A DNA stretch of 64,000 nt from CAVVAH01 sp963746175 (GTDB taxonomy: Bacteria > Actinomycetota > Actinomycetes > JACCUZ01), in NCBI GenBank assembly GCA_963746175.1, contig CAVVAH010000004.1, positions 1,240,001 through 1,304,000 of the forward strand. Direction: 5' to 3'. The notes under the pieces were generated by a model. The model was not told where the DNA came from. It made no database searches and worked only from the letters and a program-made list of their open reading frames with translations. Positions 17,647 to 25,999 of this stretch are shown in pieces. The first letter of the stretch is position 1. Every line of letters begins with the position of its first letter. A program made the translations under genes and the position numbers.

Positions 17647-18705
17647 ATGGACGAGAAGCTCGCCTCGGCGATCTCCCACTGGGGACCGCGGTTCACCACC
17701 AACGGCATCACGGTCGCCGACTTCGAGCGGGTCACCCAGGGCCTCGACCGCTGGTCGGACTGGTGCGCCGCCTGGTCGGCCGCCGCCGCCGAGCACGAGC
17801 AGCTGGGGCGTACGGCGCTCGCCGACGGCCGCACCCGCAGCGCAGGCGAGCACCTCGCGATGGCGGCGACGTACTTCCACTTCGCGAAGTTCGTGTTCGT
17901 CGAGGACTACGAGCAGATGCGCACCGCGCACCACAACGCGGTGCGCTGCCTGGACGACGCGCTGCCGCACCTCGACCCGCCCGGCCGCCGTGTCGACGTG
18001 CCGCTCGACGGCGCCACCATGGTCGGCATCCTGCGCGTGCCCGCCGGGGCCGGGCCGCACCCGGCGGTGCTGCTGATCCCCGGGCTGGACTCCACCAAGG
18101 AGGAGTTCCGGTCCACCGAGAAGACCTTCCTGGACCGCGGGCTCGCGACCTTCAGCGTGGACGGTCCGGGGCAGGGCGAGGCGGAGTACGATCTGCCGAT
18201 CCGCGGCGACTGGTCGGCTCCCGGCCAGGCGTTCCTGGACGCGCTGGCCGCGCAGCCGGAGGTCGACGGCGACCGGCTCGGCATCTGGGGCGTCAGCCTC
18301 GGCGGCTACTACGCGCCGCGCGTCGCTGCCGCCGCGGGCGACCGGATCCGGGCCGCGGTCGCGCTGGCCGGCCCGTACAACTTCGGCGACTGCTGGGACC
18401 AGCTGCCGCAGCTCACCCGGGACACCTTCCGGGTCCGCTCGCAGGTGCCGACCGACGACGACGCCCGCGCCAACGCCTCGACCCTGGACCTGGCCGGGCT
18501 GGCCGGCGACATCACGGCGCCGCTGCTCGTGGTCACCGGCAAGCTGGACCGGCTGATCCCCTACCAGCACGCCGAGCGGCTGGCCGGCGAGGCCAAGGAC
18601 GCCGAGCTGCTGCTGCTCCCGGACGGCAACCACGGCTGCATGAACGTCTGGCCCAAGCACCGCCCCTACACCGCCGACTGGCTGGCGAAGCACCTCACCG
18701 CCTGA
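17647..18705 (+). CDS. Alpha/beta hydrolase, 2,6-dihydroxypseudooxynicotine hydrolase-like
   Basis: A 352-residue hydrolase with an N-terminal helical cap of about 120 residues before the alpha/beta core. The apparent triad is Ser217 (WGVSLGG), Asp301 (GKLDRLIP) and His329 (DGNHG). From memory, the C-C hydrolase of Arthrobacter nicotine degradation uses Ser217, Asp300 and His329 in a similar architecture, so this is close family membership; the substrate is not proven. Ayg1/DUF1100-type enzymes are the other relatives. ATG at 17647 is preferred; the in-frame upstream extension looks noncoding. It is monocistronic: a strong palindromic hairpin follows at 18732. Site A overlaps its probable promoter. 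Confidence 0.82.
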   Translation: MDEKLASAISHWGPRFTTNGITVADFERVTQGLDRWSDWCAAWSAAAAEHEQLGRTALADGRTRSAGEHLAMAATYFHFAKFVFVEDYEQMRTAHHNAVRCLDDALPHLDPPGRRVDVPLDGATMVGILRVPAGAGPHPAVLLIPGLDSTKEEFRSTEKTFLDRGLATFSVDGPGQGEAEYDLPIRGDWSAPGQAFLDALAAQPEVDGDRLGIWGVSLGGYYAPRVAAAAGDRIRAAVALAGPYNFGDCWDQLPQLTRDTFRVRSQVPTDDDARANASTLDLAGLAGDITAPLLVVTGKLDRLIPYQHAERLAGEAKDAELLLLPDGNHGCMNVWPKHRPYTADWLAKHLTA

Positions 18706-18731
18706 CCCGACGGGGTCCGACCTGCCTGGCC

Positions 18732-18755
18732 GTTGACCACGTATACGTGGTCAAC
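18732..18755. terminator. Perfect 24-base palindromic hairpin after the hydrolase gene
   Basis: Arms GTTGACCACG and CGTGGTCAAC pair perfectly around the loop TATA. It lies 27 bp after the hydrolase stop codon. No U-tract follows, as is usual for actinobacterial hairpins. It matches the hairpin at 43225-43248 except for a compensated C-G to T-A change. Confidence 0.65.
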
Positions 18756-18848
18756 CCGCGCTTGTCGGGGCGTATATGCCAGGACAAGCAGGCGTTGGCC
18801 CCGACAGGCAGCGGTCAGCGGTCGACACCGCGACCGTCGGACGGCTTC

Positions 18849-18897
18849 TTGACACCCCGGAACGGCGCTGGCTAGCCTCTCACCGCAAACGATTGCA
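18849..18897 (+). promoter_or_regulatory. Promoter with LacI-like operator, site B
   Basis: TTGACA at 18849-18854 and TAGCCT at 18873-18878 are separated by 18 bp and look like a sigma-70-type promoter. The palindrome core GCAAACGATTGC (18885-18896) begins six bases after the -10, so a bound repressor would cover the start site. It drives the 18936-22681 gene run. Confidence 0.62.
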
Positions 18898-18935
18898 AGC
18901 GTGTTGCACCCGACCGGGACGACGGCAGGAGCCCC

Positions 18936-19898
18936 ATGAGCGAGACGACGGCAGCAGGGTCGGTGGCCGACGCCGGCAGCGTCGGCTGGATCGGCACCGG
19001 CCGGATGGGTGCCGCCATGGCGACCCGCCTCGCCCGGGCCGGCGCCGACCTCGCCGTCTGGAACCGCACCCGCGCCAAGGCCGAGCCGCTCGCCGAGCAC
19101 GGCGCCCGGGTGGTCGACACCATCGCCGACCTGCGCGGCCGCGACGTCGTCTTCACCATGGTCAGCTCCGACAAGGACCTCGCGCAGGTGCTCACCGGTG
19201 ACGGCGGCCTGATCGCCGAGCCCGGCAGCGTCCCGAAGGTCGTCGTCGACACGTCCACCGTCTCCACCGAGACCTCCGAGGCGATGCGCGCGGCCTGCGA
19301 CGCGGTCGGCACCCAGTTCCTCGCGTCGCCGGTCAGCGGCAACGGCAAGGTGGTTGCCGCCGGCATGCTCAGCCTGGTCACGTCCGGCGACGAGGACACC
19401 TTCCACCGGGTACGCCCGCTGCTCGAGGCGATCGGCCAGCACGTGACGTACGTCGGCGAGGGGGACAGCGCGCGACTGGCGAAGATCTGCCACAACCTCA
19501 TGCTCGGCGTCGTCACCCAGTCGCTGGCCGAGATCACGGTGCTCGCCGAGAAGGGCGGCATGACCCGCGCGGCCTTCCTCGAGTTCCTCAACAACTCGGT
19601 GATGGGGTCGGTGTTCACCCGCTACAAGTCGCCGGCCTTCGTGCACCTCGACTACACGCCGACCTTCACGCCGGTGCTGCTGCGCAAGGACTTCGACCTG
19701 GGTCTCTCGGCTGCCCGCCAGCTCGACGTGCCGATGCCGGTCGCCGCCGCGACCGCGCAGGCGGTGCAGGAGTCGGTGAGCAGCGGCCGGGTCACCGAGG
19801 ACTTCGCGATCCTCCTCGACCAGCAGGCCGCCGCGTCCGGGCTCGAGCTCAAGCCCGAGGACACCCCCGTGGACGACGGTCTCGGCGGCACGGCGTAG
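18936..19898 (+). CDS. 3-hydroxyisobutyrate dehydrogenase-like beta-hydroxyacid dehydrogenase
   Basis: A 320-residue NAD(P)-dependent dehydrogenase. The Rossmann motif VGWIGTGRMGAAMATRLARAG lies at residues 16-36. DTSTVS and SPVSGNGKVVAAGMLSLV are the substrate-binding segments, and the probable catalytic Lys is Lys183 in ARLAKICHNLML. Family members oxidise beta-hydroxyacids or reduce their semialdehydes in the cytosol. It is first in a run with the M24 protein and the aldehyde dehydrogenase, so it may supply or consume a semialdehyde (inference). ATG follows GCAGGAG. A promoter with the shared LacI-like operator lies just upstream. Confidence 0.88.
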   Translation: MSETTAAGSVADAGSVGWIGTGRMGAAMATRLARAGADLAVWNRTRAKAEPLAEHGARVVDTIADLRGRDVVFTMVSSDKDLAQVLTGDGGLIAEPGSVPKVVVDTSTVSTETSEAMRAACDAVGTQFLASPVSGNGKVVAAGMLSLVTSGDEDTFHRVRPLLEAIGQHVTYVGEGDSARLAKICHNLMLGVVTQSLAEITVLAEKGGMTRAAFLEFLNNSVMGSVFTRYKSPAFVHLDYTPTFTPVLLRKDFDLGLSAARQLDVPMPVAAATAQAVQESVSSGRVTEDFAILLDQQAAASGLELKPEDTPVDDGLGGTA

Positions 19899-19908
19899 GA
19901 AGACCGCC

Positions 19909-21165
19909 ATGAGCGAGCAGATTCCACCGCCACTCCCGTTGCCCGCGCCCGGGCACATGGGCGTCGACTACGAGCAGCGGGTCGACTTCGGGCGGCTGCG
20001 CGACTACCGGATCGGCCGGGCGAAGGCGTCGCTGGAGAGCAGCGAGTGCGGGGCGTTCCTGCTCTTCGACTTCTACAACATCCGCTACACGACCCAGACC
20101 TGGATCGGTGGCGCGCTCGGCGACAAGATGATCCGGTACGCGCTGGTGGCCCGCGGCAAGGAGCCGGTGCTGTGGGACTTCGGCTCGGCCGTCAAGCACC
20201 ACAAGAAGTACTCGCCGTGGGTGCCGACCGAGAACTACAAGGCCGGCTTCCTCGGCTTCCGCGGCGCGGTCGCGCCGTCGGTCGGGCTGATGGCCGATGC
20301 GGTCGCCGAGATCAAGGCGATGCTCGTCGAGGCCGGCGTTGCGGACCTGCCGGTCGGGGTCGACATCGTCGAGCCGCCGTTCCTCTTCGAGATGCAGCGG
20401 CAGGGTCTGACCGTCGTCGACGCGCAGCAGCTGATGCTCGACGCGCGGGCCATCAAGTCGTCCGACGAGATCGCCTTGCTCACCCAGGCCGCGGCGATGG
20501 TTGACGGCGTCTACCAGGACGTCTTCGAGATGCTCAAGCCCGGCGTCCGCGAGAACGAGATCGTCGCGCACGTCAACAAGCGGCTGTACGAGATGGGCTC
20601 GGACCAGGTCGAGGCCGTCAACGCCATCTCCGGCGAGCGCTGCAACCCGCACCCGCACAACTTCACCGACCGGCTGATCCGGCCTGGCGACCAGGCCTTC
20701 TTCGACATCATCCACTCGTTCAACGGCTACCGGACCTGCTACTACCGGACCCTGTCGGTGGGCAGTGCGACCCAGCCGCAGCGCGACGCCTACACGAGGG
20801 CGCGCGAGTGGATGGACCGGGGCCTCGACGGCATCAAGGCCGGCGTCGGCTCGGACGAGATCGCGGCGCTGCTGCCGAAGGCGGAGGAGTTCGGCTTCGG
20901 CAGCGAGATGGAGGCGTTCGGCCTGCAGTTCGCCCATGGCCTCGGCCTCGGGCTGCACGAGCGGCCGATCATCTCCCGGCTGAACAGCATGAAGGAGCCG
21001 GTGGAGCTCCAGGAGGGCATGGTCTTCGCCCTGGAGACCTACTGCCCGGCGACCGACGGGTTCTCGGCCGCCCGGCTGGAGGAGGAGGTCGTCGTCACGG
21101 CCGACGGCCCACGCGTCCTCACCCTCTTCCCGTCCCAGGACCTGATGGTGGCCAACCCGTACTGA
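19909..21165 (+). CDS. M24-family (creatinase/DddP-like) protein with a Cys at a metal-ligand position
   Basis: A 418-residue pita-bread protein. The N-terminal domain contains AFLLFDFYNIRYTTQTW (about 49-65), typical of the M24B branch that includes creatinase-like enzymes and the DMSP lyase DddP. Expected metal ligands appear as Asp266, His343, Glu376 and Glu391, but the second Asp of the DxG...SD motif is replaced: GYRTCYYRT places Cys277 there. Four of five ligands are therefore kept. That argues against an ordinary aminopeptidase and for a changed metal or a metal-independent role. It starts ten bases after the dehydrogenase stop, behind AGGAAGACC, so it is co-transcribed. Substrate unknown. 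Confidence 0.85.
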   Translation: MSEQIPPPLPLPAPGHMGVDYEQRVDFGRLRDYRIGRAKASLESSECGAFLLFDFYNIRYTTQTWIGGALGDKMIRYALVARGKEPVLWDFGSAVKHHKKYSPWVPTENYKAGFLGFRGAVAPSVGLMADAVAEIKAMLVEAGVADLPVGVDIVEPPFLFEMQRQGLTVVDAQQLMLDARAIKSSDEIALLTQAAAMVDGVYQDVFEMLKPGVRENEIVAHVNKRLYEMGSDQVEAVNAISGERCNPHPHNFTDRLIRPGDQAFFDIIHSFNGYRTCYYRTLSVGSATQPQRDAYTRAREWMDRGLDGIKAGVGSDEIAALLPKAEEFGFGSEMEAFGLQFAHGLGLGLHERPIISRLNSMKEPVELQEGMVFALETYCPATDGFSAARLEEEVVVTADGPRVLTLFPSQDLMVANPY

Positions 21166-21229
21166 CCCGCTCGCTCCGCCGTACGCTCGGCAGCAGGTGC
21201 GGACGGCGACTCACGTGTGAAGGACTGAC

Positions 21230-22681
21230 ATGACCGCAGACGTTCTCAGCAAAATGCCCACCGACCTCTTCATCGGCGGCACGTGGCGGGCGGCCTCCGA
21301 GGGCGGGCGCTTCGACGTCACCGATCCGGCAACCGGCGAGGTCATCGCCCAGGTCGCCGACGCGTCCAAGGAGGACGGGCTCGCCGCCGTCGACGCGGCC
21401 GCCGCGGCACTGCCCGGCTGGGCCGCGACCCCGCCGCGGCAGCGCGCCGAGATCCTGCGCAAGGCGTGGCAGCTGATGACCGAGCGCGCCGACGAGATCG
21501 CGACGCTGATCTCGCGGGAGAACGGCAAGGCGCTGGTCGACGCCAAGGGTGAGGCGACGTACGCCGCGGAGTTCTTCCGCTGGTACGCCGAGGAGACCGT
21601 CCGGATGGACGGCCTGGTCACGACCGCACCGTCCGGCGCGAACCGGATCCTGGTCGTGCACCAGCCGGTCGGTGTCTGCGTGCTCGTCACGCCGTGGAAC
21701 TTCCCGGCCGCGATGGCCACCCGCAAGATGGGTCCGGCGCTCGGCGCGGGCTGCACCGTCGTCCTCAAGCCGGCGTCGGACACCCCGCTGACCGCGCTGC
21801 TGATGGCGCAGATCCTCGACGACGCCGGCGTACCCGCCGGAGTGGTCAATGTCGTACCCGCCCGCCGGTCGGGCGAGGTCGTGGCCGCGATGGTCAACGA
21901 CGACCGCGTGCGCAAGCTGTCGTTCACGGGCTCCACCGAGGTCGGCCGCACCTTGCTCAAGCTGGCGGCCGACACCATCGTCAACACCTCGATGGAGCTC
22001 GGCGGCAACGCGCCGTTCGTGGTGTTCGCCGACGCCGACATCGACGCAGCCATCGAGGGGGCAATGATCGCCAAGATGCGCAACGGCGGCGAGGCCTGCA
22101 CAGCCGCCAACCGGTTCTACGTCGAGGAGTCGGTTGCCGAGGAGTTCGCGACCAAGCTGGCCCAGAAGATGGGTGCGCTCAAGGTCGGTCCCGGCACCGA
22201 GGACGGCACCCAGGTCGGCCCGCTGGTCAACGACGCGGCCGTCGAGAAGGTCGACGAGCTGGTCACCGGCGCGCTCGCTGCCGGCGCCCGCGCGCTGATC
22301 GGCGGCACGGTGCCGGACCGCACCGGCTGCTACTACGACCCGACGGTGCTCGTCGACGTGCCGGCCGACGCGGCCATCCTCCAGGAGGAGATCTTCGGGC
22401 CGGTCGCGCCGATCGTCACCTTCACCTCCGAGGAGGACGCGGTCCGCTACGCCAACGACACGGAGTACGGCCTGGTGTCCTACGTCTACACCGGCGACCT
22501 GGCGCGCGGCCTGCGGGTCAGCGAGGCGCTGGAGACCGGGATGGTCGGTCTCAACCGCGGTCTCGTGTCGGACCCGGCGGCGCCGTTCGGCGGCGTCAAG
22601 CAGTCCGGCATCGGCCGCGAGGGCGGCCACGAGGGCCTGCTCGACTACACCGAGTCCAAGTACATCGCCGTCGCCTGGTAG
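21230..22681 (+). CDS. NAD(P)-dependent aldehyde dehydrogenase, succinate-semialdehyde dehydrogenase-like
   Basis: A 483-residue aldehyde dehydrogenase of full length. TPWNFPAAMATRKMGPALGAGC (about 154-175) is the cofactor region, general base Glu256 lies in MELGGN and nucleophile Cys290 in NGGEACTAANRF. The pattern is closest to GabD/SSADH. It oxidises an aldehyde, probably a semialdehyde, to the acid. Following the hydroxyacid dehydrogenase and M24 protein, it would be the last step feeding central metabolism. The 64 bp gap to the previous gene shows no hairpin, so co-transcription is likely. ATG is clear. Confidence 0.9.
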   Translation: MTADVLSKMPTDLFIGGTWRAASEGGRFDVTDPATGEVIAQVADASKEDGLAAVDAAAAALPGWAATPPRQRAEILRKAWQLMTERADEIATLISRENGKALVDAKGEATYAAEFFRWYAEETVRMDGLVTTAPSGANRILVVHQPVGVCVLVTPWNFPAAMATRKMGPALGAGCTVVLKPASDTPLTALLMAQILDDAGVPAGVVNVVPARRSGEVVAAMVNDDRVRKLSFTGSTEVGRTLLKLAADTIVNTSMELGGNAPFVVFADADIDAAIEGAMIAKMRNGGEACTAANRFYVEESVAEEFATKLAQKMGALKVGPGTEDGTQVGPLVNDAAVEKVDELVTGALAAGARALIGGTVPDRTGCYYDPTVLVDVPADAAILQEEIFGPVAPIVTFTSEEDAVRYANDTEYGLVSYVYTGDLARGLRVSEALETGMVGLNRGLVSDPAAPFGGVKQSGIGREGGHEGLLDYTESKYIAVAW

Positions 22682-22737
22682 CCCGCCCCGTACGCCGTCC
22701 CGCCTTCTCTGTGGGCGCGTCCTGGTAGGACGGTGGT

Positions 22738-23163
22738 ATGAGCGAGCAGACGTACCCGACGATCCTGCAGACGGTGCTGGACTGCGCCGACCCGCGCGCG
22801 ACGGCGGAGTTCTACCGGCAGATGTTCGGACTGCACTACCGGCCGGGCGACGAGCCGCCGCCCGCGGGGGAGCCGGACGAGAACGGCCGGGACTGGCTGG
22901 TGCTGCTGAGGCCGGACGGCGAGCGGTCGCTGGCGTTCGGCAAGGCCGACGACCTGGCGGAGACGACCTGGCCGGAGCCCGGCGTACCGCAGCAGATGCA
23001 CCTCGACACCAGCGTCCCGTCGGTCGAGGAGCTCGAACGGCAGCACGAGCGAGCGCTGGCCCTCGGTGCCCGGCTGCGGTTCGACCGGACCGACGACCCG
23101 GACGAACCGCTGCGGGTCTACGCCGACCCGGCCGGCCACCTGTTCTGCATCTTCGTCGCCTAG
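22738..23163 (+). CDS. VOC-family (glyoxalase/bleomycin-resistance fold) protein
   Basis: A 141-residue VOC protein with two beta-alpha-beta-beta-beta modules: TILQTVLDCADPRATAEFYRQMFGLHY at the start and VYADPAGHLFCIFVA at the C-terminus, the standard final strand. QQMHLDTSV near residue 87 holds a possible metal-binding His. No substrate can be inferred. It follows the aldehyde dehydrogenase by 56 bp on the same strand and ends before the hairpin at 23169. Confidence 0.83.
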   Translation: MSEQTYPTILQTVLDCADPRATAEFYRQMFGLHYRPGDEPPPAGEPDENGRDWLVLLRPDGERSLAFGKADDLAETTWPEPGVPQQMHLDTSVPSVEELERQHERALALGARLRFDRTDDPDEPLRVYADPAGHLFCIFVA

Positions 23164-23168
23164 CGGAA

Positions 23169-23214
23169 GTTGTCACACGGAGGTCGCCGTATGCGGCGAT
23201 CTCCGGCTGACAAC
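23169..23214. terminator. Long stem-loop between convergent genes
   Basis: Outer arms GTTGTCA and TGACAAC, a 3x3 internal loop, then GGAGGTCGCCG against CGGCGATCTCC (one G-T wobble) with loop TATG. It sits between the VOC gene and the response regulator and would serve both directions. Confidence 0.65.
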
Positions 23215-23237
23215 CGACGAGGGGGTGACAACTGCGC

Positions 23238-23903
23238 TCAGGCATGCGGGGTGCCGGCGTCGTGACGCAGGGCTGCGAGGACGGCCAGCACCCGGCGGTG
23301 CCCGCCGGGCTCGTCGTGCAGCCCGAGCTTGCTGAAGATGTTGGCGATGTGGCTCTCCACGGTCTTGATCGAGACCACCAGCCGGTCGGCGATCGCGGTG
23401 TTGGACATCCCCTCGGCCATCAGTGCGAGGACGTCACGCTCGCGGTCCGAGAGCGCCGCTACCGGACTGCGCCGCGCATGCGTCTGCATCAGGCTGCGCA
23501 CGATGTCGGGGTCGAGCACCGTGCCCCCCGACGCGATGGTGTCCAGGGCCTGGGTCAACGTCGACACGTGGATGACCCGGTCCTTGAGCAGGTAGCCGAA
23601 GTGGCCGGCGTGCCGTTCGAGCAGCTGGGCCGCGAAGTGCGTCTCGACGGCCTGGGAGAGCAGCAGGATGCCCAGCTCCGGCCGGGTCTCCCGGAGCGCG
23701 ACCGCGGCGACGGCGCCCTCGTGGGTGAACGTCGGGGGCATCCGGATGTCGACGATGGCCACGTCGGGCTCGTGCGCCGCCACGGCGGCGGCGAGCCCGG
23801 AAGCGTCGGCGAGCGTCGCGCACACCTCGACGCCGGACTCGGTCAGCAGCCGGGAGAGACCTTCCCGCAGCAGGGCGGAGTCGTCGGCGATCACGACCCG
23901 CAT
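23238..23903 (-). CDS. NarL/FixJ-family response regulator
   Basis: A 221-residue two-component response regulator. The receiver domain has the acidic pair in VIADDSALLREGLSRLL, phospho-acceptor Asp in VAIVDIRMPP near residue 54, and Lys in YLLKDR. The C-terminal LuxR helix-turn-helix is ALSDRERDVLALMAEGMSNTAIADRLVVSIKTVESHI. It overlaps the 3' end of the kinase gene by 13 bp, so the pair is coupled. The divergent membrane-protein gene at 26000 is the nearest candidate target. The extreme C-terminus diverges slightly from the usual end. Confidence 0.93.
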   Translation of the reverse strand: MRVVIADDSALLREGLSRLLTESGVEVCATLADASGLAAAVAAHEPDVAIVDIRMPPTFTHEGAVAAVALRETRPELGILLLSQAVETHFAAQLLERHAGHFGYLLKDRVIHVSTLTQALDTIASGGTVLDPDIVRSLMQTHARRSPVAALSDRERDVLALMAEGMSNTAIADRLVVSIKTVESHIANIFSKLGLHDEPGGHRRVLAVLAALRHDAGTPHA

Positions 23904-25861
23904 GGCAGCTCCGCCTCGACGACCGTGCCGTGCGGCAGGTTCTCGCTGACGCGGAGACAGCCTCCCAGCGCGGAGACGCGGTCAGACAGGCCCTGCAATC
24001 CGTGCCCGCGAGGGTTCGCCTGCCCGGCGCCCTCGTCCGCGACGACGACACGGAGCGCAGCTCCCCGCACCCGAGCACTGATCGACACAGCATGTACGGC
24101 GGCGTGCTTGACCGCGTTCGTCGTCGCCTCCGCGATGACGAACCACGCTGCGCCCTCGACGCCAGGGGCGAACCGCTGGTCCACGACGTCGTACGTGATG
24201 GTCAACGGGATGCGGCCGGCGAGGTCGTCCACCGCGGCGAGCAGGCCGCCTCCGGCGAGCGCGGCGGGTTGCAGGCCGCCGGCGAGGTCGCGCAGCTCCT
24301 GCACGGTGCGGCCGAGCTGGTCGATGGCGCGGTCGACCTCGGCGCGGAGCATCGCGGTCGCGCCGTTGACCCGGGCCGACTGGAGCTGCAGCGCGATCGC
24401 CAGCAGTCGTTGCTGCGCGCCGTCGTGGAGGTCGCGCTCGATGCGCCGGCGCTCCTCGAGGTGCGCCGTGGCCAGCCGGGACCGCGACTCGCTGATGAGC
24501 TCGACCTGGCGGGCCAGCTCAGCGCGGAGCGCGACGTTGTCGATCTCTGTGGCCGCCTCCTGCGCTACCGCCTCGACCAGGACTCGCTCGGACCGCTGCG
24601 GGTCGAACTCGACCTTCGCGGTGACGGTGTCGTGGTGCCGGACGTCGACGACGTGCTGCCCGGGCCCGAGCTCGCGCCCGTCCGAGGTGACCCAGGCACC
24701 GCCGGGAGTCGGGTAGAGGATGCGCACCCGCGGATCGCGGAGCGCGTCGGTGAGCAGCGCGTCGAGGTCGGGCGTCCCGGAGGCGAGTCCGCTCCGGACC
24801 GCGCTGACGGCGTCGAACCGTTCGCGGTCGATGCGTCGTTCCACCGCGCGCCGTCCCCAGACGTACGACACACGGGCCACGGCCGCACCGGCCAGGGTCG
24901 CCGCGATGGTGGGCAGCCGCGACCCGGGGTCGAGCGGCGTGGTCCGGCTGATGACGACGACCACGACGCCGAAGCTGACGATGACCGCTGCCGACGCGAG
25001 CGCGTAGGCGGCCGAGTCGGTCACGACGCGCTCGACGTCGTAGAGCCGGTAGCGCAGGACGGACAGGGCGGCGCCGGCCGCGAGGGTGACCGTCGCGGCG
25101 GCCATGACGTAACCGGCCCACTCGGAGTGCCCGAGGTAGGACACCGCGAACGAAGCGACGACGCACGGGACCAGCGGGGCCGCGCCCGCCACCAGCCACA
25201 GCAGCTGCCGGCGTTCCGCTCCCTCGGTCCGGCGCCAGCGCCGCACGAGACCGACACCGGCCGCGACCAGGCAGAGGCCGACCAGGGTCACGGACGTCGA
25301 GGCCACCACGGCCGTCGGTACCCGCAGTGCGGGGACCGCCCAGGGGCTCGAAAGGTCGGCGTACGGCGGATCGAGCCGGGTCGACCGCAGCAGCGCGGTG
25401 ACCTGGTAGACGACGGCCGCCACGACGGTCCACCACGGCAGCGCTCGCTGGACGCGGGACGTCGCCCGCCCGGGTGGCGTGAACAGGAGGACGAGTGCGA
25501 GGAGGGCGAACCACCAGACGAAGCTGGTGTCGGACAGCGCCGCGGCGACGGCACCGGCCGGCGCGTCCGATCGCCACATCAGCGCGAGCTCGGCGTACGC
25601 GTCGACGGCCCCGCTCCAGGCCAGCGCCGCGCTGAGCCCGAGGAAAGCCCAGCCGGCGGGCGCTCCGTCTGCCTTGGCGATGAGCAGGACTCCGACCAGC
25701 CAGCAGGCGATCGTCGCGACCACGTAGGTGACGTCGGCCGGCTCGAGGAACGGCCCTGCCTCCGCGGGTCTGGCCAGCAGCGCGACGGTCGTGGCCACCT
25801 GCAGGACCGGGGTCACCGGCCAGGCCAGTGCCCTGGCCAGCACGCGCGGGGTGGGCCCCAT
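23891..25861 (-). CDS. Membrane sensor histidine kinase (HisKA_3 type)
   Basis: A 656-residue kinase. The N-terminal 320 residues contain many hydrophobic helices, suggesting an intramembrane sensor. A GAF-like or linker segment follows, then the dimerisation motif ERRRIERDLHDGAQQRLLAIAL with the phospho-acceptor His around residue 450. The HATPase domain includes WFVIAEATTNAVKHA (N box) and GHGLQGLSDRV (G box). It phosphorylates the overlapping NarL-type regulator. ATG at 25861 is preferred because the hydrophobic sensor starts directly after it; the longer upstream frame is low-complexity. The signal is unknown. Confidence 0.9.
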   Translation of the reverse strand: MGPTPRVLARALAWPVTPVLQVATTVALLARPAEAGPFLEPADVTYVVATIACWLVGVLLIAKADGAPAGWAFLGLSAALAWSGAVDAYAELALMWRSDAPAGAVAAALSDTSFVWWFALLALVLLFTPPGRATSRVQRALPWWTVVAAVVYQVTALLRSTRLDPPYADLSSPWAVPALRVPTAVVASTSVTLVGLCLVAAGVGLVRRWRRTEGAERRQLLWLVAGAAPLVPCVVASFAVSYLGHSEWAGYVMAAATVTLAAGAALSVLRYRLYDVERVVTDSAAYALASAAVIVSFGVVVVVISRTTPLDPGSRLPTIAATLAGAAVARVSYVWGRRAVERRIDRERFDAVSAVRSGLASGTPDLDALLTDALRDPRVRILYPTPGGAWVTSDGRELGPGQHVVDVRHHDTVTAKVEFDPQRSERVLVEAVAQEAATEIDNVALRAELARQVELISESRSRLATAHLEERRRIERDLHDGAQQRLLAIALQLQSARVNGATAMLRAEVDRAIDQLGRTVQELRDLAGGLQPAALAGGGLLAAVDDLAGRIPLTITYDVVDQRFAPGVEGAAWFVIAEATTNAVKHAAVHAVSISARVRGAALRVVVADEGAGQANPRGHGLQGLSDRVSALGGCLRVSENLPHGTVVEAELPCGS

Positions 25862-25999
25862 CCGGTCATCGTGACAGCAATGTGTCGCGGTGCACTCAGG
25901 GTCAGCCCTGAATCGGAGACGGGTGGCTGCCCGGTCGTGCGGACCCCGGTGGTGCGCGAACTCTGGACACCAGACAACCCGACCACCGAGGAGATCGTC

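Noticed and set aside
19909..21165. DMSP lyase DddP assignment for the M24 protein
   Set aside because: N-terminal similarity is visible, but the second metal Asp is Cys and no DMSP genes are near; only M24-family membership is supportable.
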